From: an uncultured Collinsella sp.
GTDB lineage: Bacteria > Actinomycetota > Coriobacteriia > Coriobacteriales > Coriobacteriaceae
DNA: 64,000 bases
Direction: 5' to 3'
Assembly (NCBI GenBank): GCA_902494765.1
Contig: CABUUK010000001.1
Coordinates: 1 to 64,000, forward strand
A program made the translations under genes and the position numbers. The number at the start of each line of letters is the position of its first letter. The stretch's first letter is position 1. The notes below the pieces were generated by a model. That model had not been told where the DNA came from, did not search any database, and was given only the letters and a program-made list of their open reading frames with translations. Shown here in pieces: positions 8,490 through 16,290 of the stretch.

Positions 8490-10505
8490 ATGGTAAAGAT
8501 TCGAGAGAAGCAAACCGAGCAGCTCGAGAAGGCTGCCTCCAAGGGGCTCAAGCTCGGTGGCTGGAAGAAGATGACGCTGTCTTCTAAGATTGCCGCCGTC
8601 GTGCTGGTGCTGGTCGCCCTGACTGCGATCCTGGCGCCCCTTCTTGCCCCCTATAGCCCGGTCGAGATCTTTACGGCTCGCCAGGCTCCTGGCAACGGAT
8701 TTATCTTCGGTACCGACGATAAGGGTCGCGACATTCTGTCGCGTATGCTCTACGGTGGTCGTTACTCGCTGATTATCGGCTTTGGCGCTACTGCCATGGC
8801 TCTGGTCTGCGGCTCGGTCGTGGGCGCCCTTGCAGCGGTTTCGCGCAAGGCCGTCTCCGAGACGATCATGCGTATCCTGGACATCATCATGTCCATCCCG
8901 GGCATCGCCCTCGCGGCCGTCTTCGTCTCCATCCTGGGCAACTCCGTGCCGTCGATTATCTTCGCCATCGGCTTTATGTACACTCCGCAGATTGCCCGTA
9001 TCGTGCGCGCCAACATCGTGTCCGAGTACGGCGAGGACTATGTCCGCGCGGTCATCGTTTCCGGCGCCAAGGCTCCGTGGATTTTGATCAAGCATGTTCT
9101 GCGTAACTGCATCGCCCCGATCATGGTCTTCACCGTTACCCTGGTCGCCGACGCCATCATCTTCGAGGCCTCGCTGACCTTCATCGGCGCTGGTATCCAG
9201 GAGCCCACCGCTACCTGGGGCAACATCCTCGCCGACGCCCGCGGCGGCGTGCTCGCCGGCCGTTGGTGGCAGGCGCTGTTCCCGGGCCTGGCCATCATGA
9301 TCACCTGCCTGGCGCTCAACATCCTCTCCGAGGGCATTACCGACGCCATGGCCGCTGCTCCCTCCGCCGCCCTGGATCCTACCGATTCCTCCAAGCGTCG
9401 CGAGGCCGACCTGCTGGTCTCCGACCCCGTTCGCGCCTACAAGGAGCAGGCCCAGTCCCTCTCCGCTCGCCTTGGCGCCCTGCGCGATGTCGAGCTCAAG
9501 CGTGACGATCGCCACGTGCCCGACGAGTCTGTCGAACCGATTCTCTCGGTCCGTGACTTCTGCATTCAGTTTGAGCATCACGGTGATATCAACGTCGTCG
9601 ACCATGTCAACTTTGACGTTCGTCCTGGTCAGACCATGGGCCTGGTGGGCGAGTCCGGTTGCGGTAAGTCCATCACCACGCTGGCCATCATGGGCCTGAC
9701 CGATGAGGACGAGCACCTTTCCGGCGAGGTCCTCTGGGAGGGCCGTGACCTGCTCAAGATGAGCAAGAAGGAGTGGTTCGGCCTGCGTGGTACCGATATC
9801 GCTATGGTCTATCAGGACGCCCTGTCCTCGCTCAACCCCTCCATGCTCATCTCTGCCCAGATGAAGCAGCTCACCAAGCGCGGCGGAACCCGCAGCGCCG
9901 AGGAGCTCCTGGAGCTCGTCGGCCTCGATCCCAAGCGCACGCTCGAGAGCTATCCGCACGAGCTTTCCGGCGGCCAGCGTCAGCGTGTCCTGATCGCTAT
10001 GGCCCTTACCCGCGACCCCAAGCTGGTCATCTGCGACGAGCCCACGACCGCTCTGGACGTTACCGTCCAGAAGCAGGTCATCAAGCTGCTCAACGATCTT
10101 CAGGCCAAGCTCGGCTTTGCCATGATCTTCGTTTCGCATGACCTGGCTCTGGTCGCCGAGGTCGCCCATAACATCACGGTTATGTACGCTGGCCAGGTTA
10201 TCGAGCAGGCGCCCACCAAGGAGCTGCTCACTAACCCGATCCACGAGTACACCCGCGGTCTTCTGGGTTCCGTTCTGTCCATCGAGAGCGGTTCGGGCCG
10301 CCTGCACCAGGTGCCCGGCGCCGTTCCGAGCCCGCGCGATTTCCCCAAGGGCGATCGCTTCGCGCCCCGCTCGAGCCACCCGCGTATTGGCCTGGACACC
10401 CGTCCGGTCTTCAAGCGCGTGCCCGGCACCGAGCACTTCTATTCCGAGCTCCCCGACGAGGTGCTCAAGGCAAATGGTTTGACCCCTCACGCGGAGGTGA
10501 TGTAG
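8490..10505 (+). CDS. Fused ABC permease-ATPase (DppC-DppD fusion)
   Basis: 671 residues joining two normally separate subunits. Residues 1 to about 290 are a DppC-type permease (GTDDKGRDILSRMLYGGRYS, then the EYGEDYVRAVIVSGAKAP coupling loop). After a linker of about 55 residues comes an ABC ATPase with Walker A GESGCGKS (about 387), signature LSGGQRQRV (about 492), Walker B LVICDEPTTALD, an H-loop histidine (FVSHD) and the oligopeptide-transporter C-terminal tail. The frame is uninterrupted across the junction, so this is a true fusion, not a sequencing merger. As far as I recall, actinobacterial sialic acid importers of the SiaEFGI type have the same arrangement. The next gene starts directly at the stop codon. 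Confidence 0.9.
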   Translation: MVKIREKQTEQLEKAASKGLKLGGWKKMTLSSKIAAVVLVLVALTAILAPLLAPYSPVEIFTARQAPGNGFIFGTDDKGRDILSRMLYGGRYSLIIGFGATAMALVCGSVVGALAAVSRKAVSETIMRILDIIMSIPGIALAAVFVSILGNSVPSIIFAIGFMYTPQIARIVRANIVSEYGEDYVRAVIVSGAKAPWILIKHVLRNCIAPIMVFTVTLVADAIIFEASLTFIGAGIQEPTATWGNILADARGGVLAGRWWQALFPGLAIMITCLALNILSEGITDAMAAAPSAALDPTDSSKRREADLLVSDPVRAYKEQAQSLSARLGALRDVELKRDDRHVPDESVEPILSVRDFCIQFEHHGDINVVDHVNFDVRPGQTMGLVGESGCGKSITTLAIMGLTDEDEHLSGEVLWEGRDLLKMSKKEWFGLRGTDIAMVYQDALSSLNPSMLISAQMKQLTKRGGTRSAEELLELVGLDPKRTLESYPHELSGGQRQRVLIAMALTRDPKLVICDEPTTALDVTVQKQVIKLLNDLQAKLGFAMIFVSHDLALVAEVAHNITVMYAGQVIEQAPTKELLTNPIHEYTRGLLGSVLSIESGSGRLHQVPGAVPSPRDFPKGDRFAPRSSHPRIGLDTRPVFKRVPGTEHFYSELPDEVLKANGLTPHAEVM

Positions 10506-11333
10506 ATGAGCGATACCGCAGTCAACGGCGTCGAGCCGATCATCTTCCTTGATGACGTCCACGTCACCTTTAGGACCCGTACCGGCTCGATTCTGCACCC
10601 CAACCTGGTTCACGCCGTCCAGGGTGTAACGATTAAGCTCATGCCCGGTCAGACGATCGGCATCGTCGGCGAGTCCGGTTGCGGTAAGTCCACCACCGCT
10701 AACGTCATGTGCGGCCTGCAGGCCCCCACGAGCGGCAAGGTCTACTTTAAGGGCAAGGACGTTACCAAACGTACCGCCGAGGACCGTCGCCACATGGGTC
10801 GCGTCATCTCGGTCGTGTTCCAGAACCCGGCCACGGCGCTCAACCCCCGCATGGTCGTTCGCGAGCAGCTGCTCGACCCCATGCGCGTCCACAACCTGGG
10901 TACCGAGGCCGAGCAGGAGAAGCGCGTCAAGGAACTCTTGGAGCTCACCGGTCTGCCCAGCTCCGCTGCCGAGGTTCTTCCCGGCCAGCTTTCGGGCGGC
11001 CAGCGTCAGCGCGTCGCAATTGCCCGTGCCCTGTCGCTGAACCCCGATGCCATCATCGCCGACGAGCCCACCTCGGCTCTGGACGTTTCGGTCCGCGCGC
11101 AGATTCTGAACCTGCTGACCGACCTTAAGAAGGAGCTCGGCCTGGCCATGGTGTTCATCAGCCATGACATCCAGACGGTCCGCTATATCTCTGACGACAT
11201 CATCGTTATGAATGGCGGCAAGATCGTCGAGCAGGGCGAGGCCAAGCAGGTCTTCCAGCACCCCCAGGACCCCTACACCAAGATGCTGCTCGGCGCTGCG
11301 CCGTCGCTGCTGCATCCCAAGCTCGGCGAGTAG
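10506..11333 (+). CDS. ABC importer ATPase, DppF family (sialic acid operon)
   Basis: 275-residue ATPase, the second nucleotide-binding subunit of the importer. Walker A GESGCGKST (about 55), Q-loop VVFQNPATALNP, signature LSGGQRQRV (about 162), Walker B IIADEPTSALDVS and H-loop ISHD are all intact. It is shorter than usual DppF/OppF (about 320) because it stops soon after DPYTKMLLGAAPSLL and lacks the cysteine-containing tail seen in the OppF-type protein at 28641. The ATG directly follows the stop of the fusion gene. It should pair with the ATPase half of that fusion. Confidence 0.9.
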   Translation: MSDTAVNGVEPIIFLDDVHVTFRTRTGSILHPNLVHAVQGVTIKLMPGQTIGIVGESGCGKSTTANVMCGLQAPTSGKVYFKGKDVTKRTAEDRRHMGRVISVVFQNPATALNPRMVVREQLLDPMRVHNLGTEAEQEKRVKELLELTGLPSSAAEVLPGQLSGGQRQRVAIARALSLNPDAIIADEPTSALDVSVRAQILNLLTDLKKELGLAMVFISHDIQTVRYISDDIIVMNGGKIVEQGEAKQVFQHPQDPYTKMLLGAAPSLLHPKLGE

Positions 11334-11413
11334 CCTCGCTTTCCCTCCCGTGCGCCCGGTTCCCTTGCCGGGCGCACCTCCGTTGCGATTTCGAAAGGTT
11401 GGGTTCACGAGCC

Positions 11414-12391
11414 ATGCCAAGTGCTCAGGAGCTACAACATCAATTTGGTGAATATCGAGGCGCCATGCCCCGTCCATCAGATTTCGATCTCTTTTGGAAG
11501 GATCGCATGGCCGAGGCCGACGCCGTCGGGCTTGACTATGCGATCGAGGCGGCATCGGTCGCCGATGCCGCGACCTGCCAGCTTTTCGACCTCTGGTATA
11601 CCGGCATGTGTGGCGCGCGCCTGCATGCCAAGTACCTTAAACCCGTCTCGGACGAGCCCGTGCCATTGGTGCTTCAGTTCCATGGGTATCCGGGTGCTAG
11701 CCGCAGCTGGTTTGAGCAGGCGTCGTTTGCGGGCATGGGCATGGCACTCATCGCCCTCGACTGCCCCGGCCAAGGAGGTCCCTCCGAGGACATTGGTGGA
11801 TTTGAGGGCACAACGGTTGCCGGTCATATCGTCGCCGGTATCGACGGCGACCCGGCCAACCTCTACTATGTCCGCTTGCACCAAGATATTCGCATCCTGT
11901 GCCGCATCGTTCGCGAGCTCGAGGGCATCGATCTTGCGCGTGTGTTTGTGAACGGCGCGTCGCAGGGCGGCGGTTTGGGCATTGCGACCTGTGCGCTTAA
12001 CAGCGAGCTTATCAATCGCGCCGCCATCCTCTATCCCTTCCTGTCAGATTTCCGCCTGGTCTGGGATTTGGATGCCGACGACATTGCCTACGAGGGCCTG
12101 CGCTATTGGTCTCGCTGGTTTGACGAGGACTCGACTCGTATTGACGAAGCCTATGCCAAGCTGGCGTACTTCGATTCCAAGAACTTTGCCCCTATGGTCA
12201 AATGCCCCGTGCTGTTTGGCACTGGCACAGCCGATATCGTCTGTCCGCCAGCGACGCAGTTTGCGGTCTATAACAACCTGACCTGCGAAAAGCGTCAGGA
12301 GTTCTTTGAAGGCTTTGGCCACGAGGAGATTCAGGATTTTGACGATTTGATCATTCCGTTTTTCTGCAAGGGAGGGGAGGCTCATGTCTAA
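11414..12391 (+). CDS. CE7-like (acetyl xylan esterase/cephalosporin-C deacetylase) alpha/beta hydrolase
   Basis: 325-residue cytosolic hydrolase without signal peptide. It has the CE7 family plan: N-terminal cap helices, LQFHGYPG oxyanion loop, DCPGQGG (family RGQ region), nucleophile elbow GASQGGG (Ser about 183), acid in GTADIVCPP (about 271) and histidine in FGHEEI (about 302), so the triad appears complete. The likely role, from its neighbours, is removal of O-acetyl groups from imported sialic acids before the lyase step; acetylated sugars or other esters remain possible. ATG 11414 is preferred although the ribosome site (GGTTGGG) is weak; an in-frame TTG lies five codons upstream. It overlaps the next gene by 8 bp. 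Confidence 0.8.
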   Translation: MPSAQELQHQFGEYRGAMPRPSDFDLFWKDRMAEADAVGLDYAIEAASVADAATCQLFDLWYTGMCGARLHAKYLKPVSDEPVPLVLQFHGYPGASRSWFEQASFAGMGMALIALDCPGQGGPSEDIGGFEGTTVAGHIVAGIDGDPANLYYVRLHQDIRILCRIVRELEGIDLARVFVNGASQGGGLGIATCALNSELINRAAILYPFLSDFRLVWDLDADDIAYEGLRYWSRWFDEDSTRIDEAYAKLAYFDSKNFAPMVKCPVLFGTGTADIVCPPATQFAVYNNLTCEKRQEFFEGFGHEEIQDFDDLIIPFFCKGGEAHV

Positions 12392-13235
12392 GTGCGAGAG
12401 CAATGTTGACGAGCTGATTGTCCCCGGGCTCGTGGGAATTCCTGGAACGGTTTCGTCAAGGCTCGCAGAATATCGGGACTGGCGCGGTGATGTCCAAGCA
12501 GATGTTTCTGATTTAGAGACATGCGCTTCGAATCTTGAGATTCAAGGCCTGGCCATTACGGCGATTGACTTTGTTAACCTCTGCGCCCGTTACTCGGAGG
12601 TCTCCTTTGAGCTCGGTGACGATGCGATTCACGCTCGTTTGATCGAGCCTGTCGGTCGTGCCCGAGTATCTGAGCGCGTGCCGTTGTGCCTGATGTTCCA
12701 CGACATCGATCGGCCTGTGCGCGGCTGGCATCACATGACGAGATTTGCCGCCATGGGGTATGCCGTTCTCGCGCTGGATGACGATGTTGCTGGTGCGGAC
12801 GACCTGCGGCGGGGGATTGCTTCGCCCGCTTTTGTCGAGCGCGTCCGTTGGGGTTGCGCGCTGGCGAAGGTGGCGCGCAATCTTGATGGCATGGACCCCG
12901 ACCGCATCTTTGCATGGGGCGAGGGCCTTGGCGGCGGAGTCGCGCTGGCGGTTTCTGCTCTGGACGAGCGGGGCCTCGCCTGCACGGCGGTTGCCAATCC
13001 GTTTCCTGGTGGCCTCGAGGCGCTGTCGTCTCGGGTGCGCGGATCGGTGCTCATGGGCACATCGCTTATGGATACCGTGAGCGATCCCAAGGATCAGTTT
13101 GCCGTATTCAACGGTCTTGAGTGTGACCGGAGGCATATCATCTATGCAAAATACGCTCACGAGCGCATCAATGCGTTCGAAAACGAAGTCGTCGACTTTT
13201 TTAACCAAACGTTCTACTCGTGTTCTTTGGCCTAG
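12384..13235 (+). CDS. Esterase-like paralogue lacking the catalytic serine
   Basis: 283-residue protein with the same CE7-like layout as the preceding gene: LCLMFHDIDRPVRGW aligns with the oxyanion loop, GTSLMDTVSDPKDQFAVFN with the acid region and YAHERI with the histidine region. The nucleophile elbow reads GEGLGGG instead of GASQGGG, so the serine is replaced by glycine near residue 180, and an internal cap region is shortened. The frame is intact and the ribosome site (GGAGGGGAGG) is among the strongest here, which argues against simple decay. It could be a regulatory or stabilising partner of the active esterase. The ATG lies inside the upstream gene (8-bp overlap), implying coupled translation. 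Confidence 0.7.
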   Translation: MSKCESNVDELIVPGLVGIPGTVSSRLAEYRDWRGDVQADVSDLETCASNLEIQGLAITAIDFVNLCARYSEVSFELGDDAIHARLIEPVGRARVSERVPLCLMFHDIDRPVRGWHHMTRFAAMGYAVLALDDDVAGADDLRRGIASPAFVERVRWGCALAKVARNLDGMDPDRIFAWGEGLGGGVALAVSALDERGLACTAVANPFPGGLEALSSRVRGSVLMGTSLMDTVSDPKDQFAVFNGLECDRRHIIYAKYAHERINAFENEVVDFFNQTFYSCSLA

Positions 13236-13303
13236 ACGGCCTGGACACTGCCAACAAGAGTGGGTGGCATAGGGCCGCCCGCCAGACAACTAAGGAGATT
13301 CTT

Positions 13304-14224
13304 GTGGCAACTCAGAAATTCACCGGCGTTATCCCTCCCGTCGTTGTTCCCGATACCGAAGATCACCAGCTCGACGTTGCCTCCTTTGAGCGCAGCATCA
13401 ACCGCATGATCGATGCCGGCGTCGATGGCCTGTTCTTCTTGGGATCCTCGGGCGAGGTCGTCTTCTCCACCGACGAGCGCCGTCGCCAGATTATCGCCGA
13501 GGCCGTTCGTATCGTCGACCACCGTGTGCCTGTTCTGGTTGGTATCATCGATACCGAGACCGAGCGCATGATCGAGCACGGCAAGGTCGCCCAGGAGCTG
13601 GGCGCCGATGCCCTCGTCGCCACCTGCCCGTTCTATGCCCTGCAGGGCATGACCGAGGTCGAGGAGCACTTCCGTATCCTGCACGAGGAGCTTGACCTGC
13701 CCATCTTCGCCTATGACATTCCCGTCTGCGTTCACACCAAGCTCCCCTGGAAGCTCCTTGCCAAGCTCGGCGCCGAGGGCGTCCTTGCTGGCGTCAAGGA
13801 TTCCTCGGGTGATGACATCTCGTTCCGCTACCTCGTTCAGGAGAACGAGAAGAACGGCCATCCGATGAGCATTCTCACCGGTCACGAGGTTGTTGTCGAC
13901 GGCGCCTACCTCGGTGGCGCCGACGGTTCCGTCCCGGGTCTCGCCAACGTTGAGCCCGAGGGCTACGTGCGTCAGTGGAAGGCCGCTCAGGCTGGTGACT
14001 GGGCTACCGTCAAGGCCGAGCAGGATCGCCTCAATGAGATTTCGCACATCTGGGATGTCACCTCGGGCGTCCAGGGCTATGCCGGTGGCGTCGGCGCCTT
14101 CAAGACCGCTATGAACCTCATGGGCATCTTCGACAGCCCGACCATGCCGCGCCCGGTGAAGGCCATGACCGGCGAGAACGTCGAGGCGATTAAGAAGGTC
14201 CTCCAGGACAACGGTCTCCTGTAA
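13304..14224 (+). CDS. DapA/NanA-family lyase, probably N-acetylneuraminate lyase
   Basis: 306-residue class I aldolase of the dihydrodipicolinate synthase/N-acetylneuraminate lyase family. It has GSSGE substrate-carboxylate loop (about residue 47), the tyrosine in FAYDIP (about 137) and the Schiff-base lysine in GVKDSSG (about 165). The expected reaction is Neu5Ac to ManNAc plus pyruvate. Sequence fits the family; the lyase assignment rests on the adjacent kinase and epimerase of the same pathway and on the absence of other lysine-biosynthesis genes here. The GTG start at 13304 has AAGGAGA upstream; the in-frame extension to 13220 overlaps the esterase-like gene and lacks homology. Confidence 0.82.
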   Translation: MATQKFTGVIPPVVVPDTEDHQLDVASFERSINRMIDAGVDGLFFLGSSGEVVFSTDERRRQIIAEAVRIVDHRVPVLVGIIDTETERMIEHGKVAQELGADALVATCPFYALQGMTEVEEHFRILHEELDLPIFAYDIPVCVHTKLPWKLLAKLGAEGVLAGVKDSSGDDISFRYLVQENEKNGHPMSILTGHEVVVDGAYLGGADGSVPGLANVEPEGYVRQWKAAQAGDWATVKAEQDRLNEISHIWDVTSGVQGYAGGVGAFKTAMNLMGIFDSPTMPRPVKAMTGENVEAIKKVLQDNGLL

Positions 14225-14227
14225 AGC

Positions 14228-14322
14228 TTCCCCGGGCACCCGATCTTGGGGCTCAAGCGGTCGAGCGTGACCCATTAGGTCAACGCCCGACCGCTTTCAC
14301 CCCAACCTCGGGCACCCGGGAA
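14228..14322. repeat. 95-bp palindrome, member of a dispersed intergenic family
   Basis: Inner arms AAGCGGTCGAGCGTGACC and GGTCAACGCCCGACCGCTT pair around a five-base loop. Outer arms (CGGGCACCCGATCTTGGGG and CCCCAACCTCGGGCACCCG) are imperfect. It lies between the lyase and kinase genes without a following T-run. Its outer segments resemble the element at 34224-34323 (GGGCACCC, ATCTTG, CTCAA). A second small hairpin, GCTGCG/CGCAGC, follows at 14334-14352. Confidence 0.7.
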
Positions 14323-14395
14323 ACCTTTACCAAGCTGCGGCGATAACGCAGCCTTCATTTCCTGTAGTTGTTTTTTATCTCCTAAGGAGAGCGAC

Positions 14396-15361
14396 ATGGA
14401 GAACAAGTACGTCTGCTCTGTCGATATCGGCGGAACTAAGATCGCGACTGCCATCATGGAGTACCCGGCTGACGGCAGCGTGCCCCATCCCGTTTTTGAG
14501 GCCGAGGTTCCCACCGAGGCCCAAGAGGGCGGCGAGGCCGTCTTCCAGCGTATCGAGGCGTCCATCAAGGCTGCTCTCGAGGCGAATCCCGATGTCGAGG
14601 TCCTTGGCGTCGGTATCGGTGCCGCCGGCGTTGTCGATCCCAAGACGGGCGCCATCGCGTATGCCAACGAGATCATGCCCGGCTGGTCCGGCGTTCAGTT
14701 GGGGCCGCGCCTGCGCGAGGACCTCGGTCTTCCCGTTGCCGTTGTAGGCGACGTGCAGGCTCATGCTCTGGGCGAGGCCCACTGGGGCGTCGGCAAGGGC
14801 AAGTTCTCCGTCTTGTGTCTTGGCATCGGTACGGGCATCGGCGGCGCATATGTCGAGAACGGCCGCGTGATGCAGGGCTTCCATGGTGCTGCCGGTCATA
14901 TGGGCCACATCGAGTGCTCGGCTGCCGCCGGTATTCCCTGCGCCTGCGGGCGTTCCGGCCATCTGGAGTCGGTTGCTTCGGGCACTTCCATTGGTCGTAT
15001 GTACGATGAGCGCTTTGGTCGCGTCGACCCCAGCCGTCCTTCGGTCGGTCGCGATGTGAACGACCTGTGCCGTGCGGGCGACGCAAAGGCGACCGAGGTC
15101 ATCCATGACGCCGGCTTTGCGCTGGGGGCCAGCTTGGGCTCGCTCGCTAACATCCTGGACCCTGAGGTCATCGTGCTTTCGGGCGGCGTGATTCACCAAG
15201 GTCCCGATTGGCGTTCGCAGACGTGGAAGGATTCGGTGCACGAGGGCTATGCCAGCCAGGCGCTCGATCCGCTTCAGGACACGCCGATCCTCATCGGTTC
15301 TCTGGAGGGCGATGCTCCGCTCATCGGTGCCGCCGAACACCTTCTTGCGTCGTTGAAATAA
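14396..15361 (+). CDS. nanK: ROK-family sugar kinase, probably N-acetylmannosamine kinase
   Basis: 321-residue ROK kinase. ATP-binding DIGGTK (about residue 9), GVGIGAAGVVD, GDVQAHALGE and GIGTGIGGAYV are family motifs. The catalytic/zinc region reads GHMGHIE...CACGRSGHLE (about 161-192); the third canonical cysteine (CxCGxxGC) is histidine here. Between lyase and epimerase genes, the expected reaction is ManNAc plus ATP to ManNAc-6-phosphate, but ROK specificity cannot be read from sequence and glucokinase activity is the main alternative. ATG 14396 has AAGGAG 6 bp upstream. Confidence 0.85.
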   Translation: MENKYVCSVDIGGTKIATAIMEYPADGSVPHPVFEAEVPTEAQEGGEAVFQRIEASIKAALEANPDVEVLGVGIGAAGVVDPKTGAIAYANEIMPGWSGVQLGPRLREDLGLPVAVVGDVQAHALGEAHWGVGKGKFSVLCLGIGTGIGGAYVENGRVMQGFHGAAGHMGHIECSAAAGIPCACGRSGHLESVASGTSIGRMYDERFGRVDPSRPSVGRDVNDLCRAGDAKATEVIHDAGFALGASLGSLANILDPEVIVLSGGVIHQGPDWRSQTWKDSVHEGYASQALDPLQDTPILIGSLEGDAPLIGAAEHLLASLK

Positions 15362-15378
15362 ACATAGCTACCAAGTGC

Positions 15379-15476
15379 GCCTTCTGAGGTGCCGCAGATT
15401 GACGTGAAAGAGGAGCGAAGCGTACTTCGGTACGCGAGCGACGGTTTGAACGTCAAGGTGCGGTGTCTCAGAAGGC
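15379..15476. repeat. 98-bp palindrome of the dispersed family
   Basis: Outer arms GCCTTCTGAG and CTCAGAAGGC are perfect; TTGACGT/ACGTCAA pair inside, and the tip GCGTACTTCGGTACGC is a hairpin with a TTCG loop. The reverse strand shares the core TCGCGTAC-N4-GTACGCTTC and CTCCTCTTTC with the element at 34224-34323. It lies between nanK and nanE. No T-run follows directly. Confidence 0.75.
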
Positions 15477-15502
15477 TGTTTTTGAGAAAGGTTGAGTCGA
15501 AC

Positions 15503-16189
15503 ATGACCGTTGATCCTTTGATCCAGTCCCTGAAGGGCAAGCTCGTCGTGAGCGTTCAGGCGTATATGGGCGAGCCGCTTCGTACGCCCGAGACCATGGC
15601 TCAAATGTCTCGTGCTTGCGAGCTCGGCGGCGCCGCCGCCATTCGCTGCCAGGGCCTTGCCGACATTGCCGCCATTAAGGGTCGCTGTGAGGTCCCCGTT
15701 ATCGGCCTGTGGAAGGATGGGCACGAGGGCGTTTACATCACGCCGACGCTGCGTCACGCTCGCGCCTGCGTTGCTGCCGGTGCCGATATCGTGGCGATCG
15801 ACGCCACCGATCGTCCGCGCCCCGATGGCAAGACGGTCGAGGATACTTTCCGCCCGCTGCACGAGGAGGGTGTGCTCCTGATGGCGGATTGTGCCACCAT
15901 CGAGGATATTCGTCGTGCTGTTGACATGGGCTTCGACCTGGTGTCCACCACGCTGTCTCATGGTGTTGCCGCTATCGATTGCACCATGGCCGACGGTCCC
16001 GATCTGCCGCTCCTGCGCCAGGCGACTGAGGAATTCCCCGGCCTTCCTATCATTTGCGAGGGTCGCGTGCATACGCCCGAGGAGGCTCGCGCCGCGATCG
16101 ATGCTGGCGCCTGGGCCGTTGTCGTCGGCACCGCCATCACGCACCCCACGAGTATTACGAGTTGGTTCAAGGCTGCACTTGAGGCGTAA
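15503..16189 (+). CDS. nanE: N-acylglucosamine-6-phosphate 2-epimerase (ManNAc-6-P epimerase)
   Basis: 228-residue TIM-barrel epimerase converting ManNAc-6-P to GlcNAc-6-P, the step that links sialic acid to amino-sugar metabolism. Family marks: LVVSVQAYMGEPL at the N-terminus, AAIRCQG, the catalytic lysine in GLWKDGH, DATDRPRPDG and the C-terminal phosphate loop VVGTAIT. The length matches NanE. ATG 15503 follows GAAAGG; an upstream in-frame extension runs through the palindrome at 15379-15476 and is not used. It is the last gene of the operon; a terminator follows. NagA/NagB are not in this window. Confidence 0.93.
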   Translation: MTVDPLIQSLKGKLVVSVQAYMGEPLRTPETMAQMSRACELGGAAAIRCQGLADIAAIKGRCEVPVIGLWKDGHEGVYITPTLRHARACVAAGADIVAIDATDRPRPDGKTVEDTFRPLHEEGVLLMADCATIEDIRRAVDMGFDLVSTTLSHGVAAIDCTMADGPDLPLLRQATEEFPGLPIICEGRVHTPEEARAAIDAGAWAVVVGTAITHPTSITSWFKAALEA

Positions 16190-16240
16190 GACAGGCCTCG
16201 TATCCGCTCGGGGCGGTATACTCAATATAGGCAATTGACC

Positions 16241-16277
16241 GCGCGGGATCCGGGTTGCTGGGTCCCGCGCTTGTTTT
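16241..16277 (+). terminator. Terminator of the sialic acid operon
   Basis: GCGCGGGATCC (16241-16251) pairs with GGGTCCCGCGC (16260-16270), followed by TTGTTTT. It separates nanE from rapZ. Confidence 0.7.
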
Positions 16278-16290
16278 CGGGAGGCAGCAC

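Noticed and set aside
7542..11555. Very long minus-strand open frame (over 1300 codons) opposite the sialic acid importer genes
   Set aside because: It is antisense to well-supported genes with strong codon bias, has repetitive low-complexity composition and no recognisable domain. Similar long antisense frames oppose murJ-uvrC, gap, gpmI and nrdD; they arise from GC-rich codon use.
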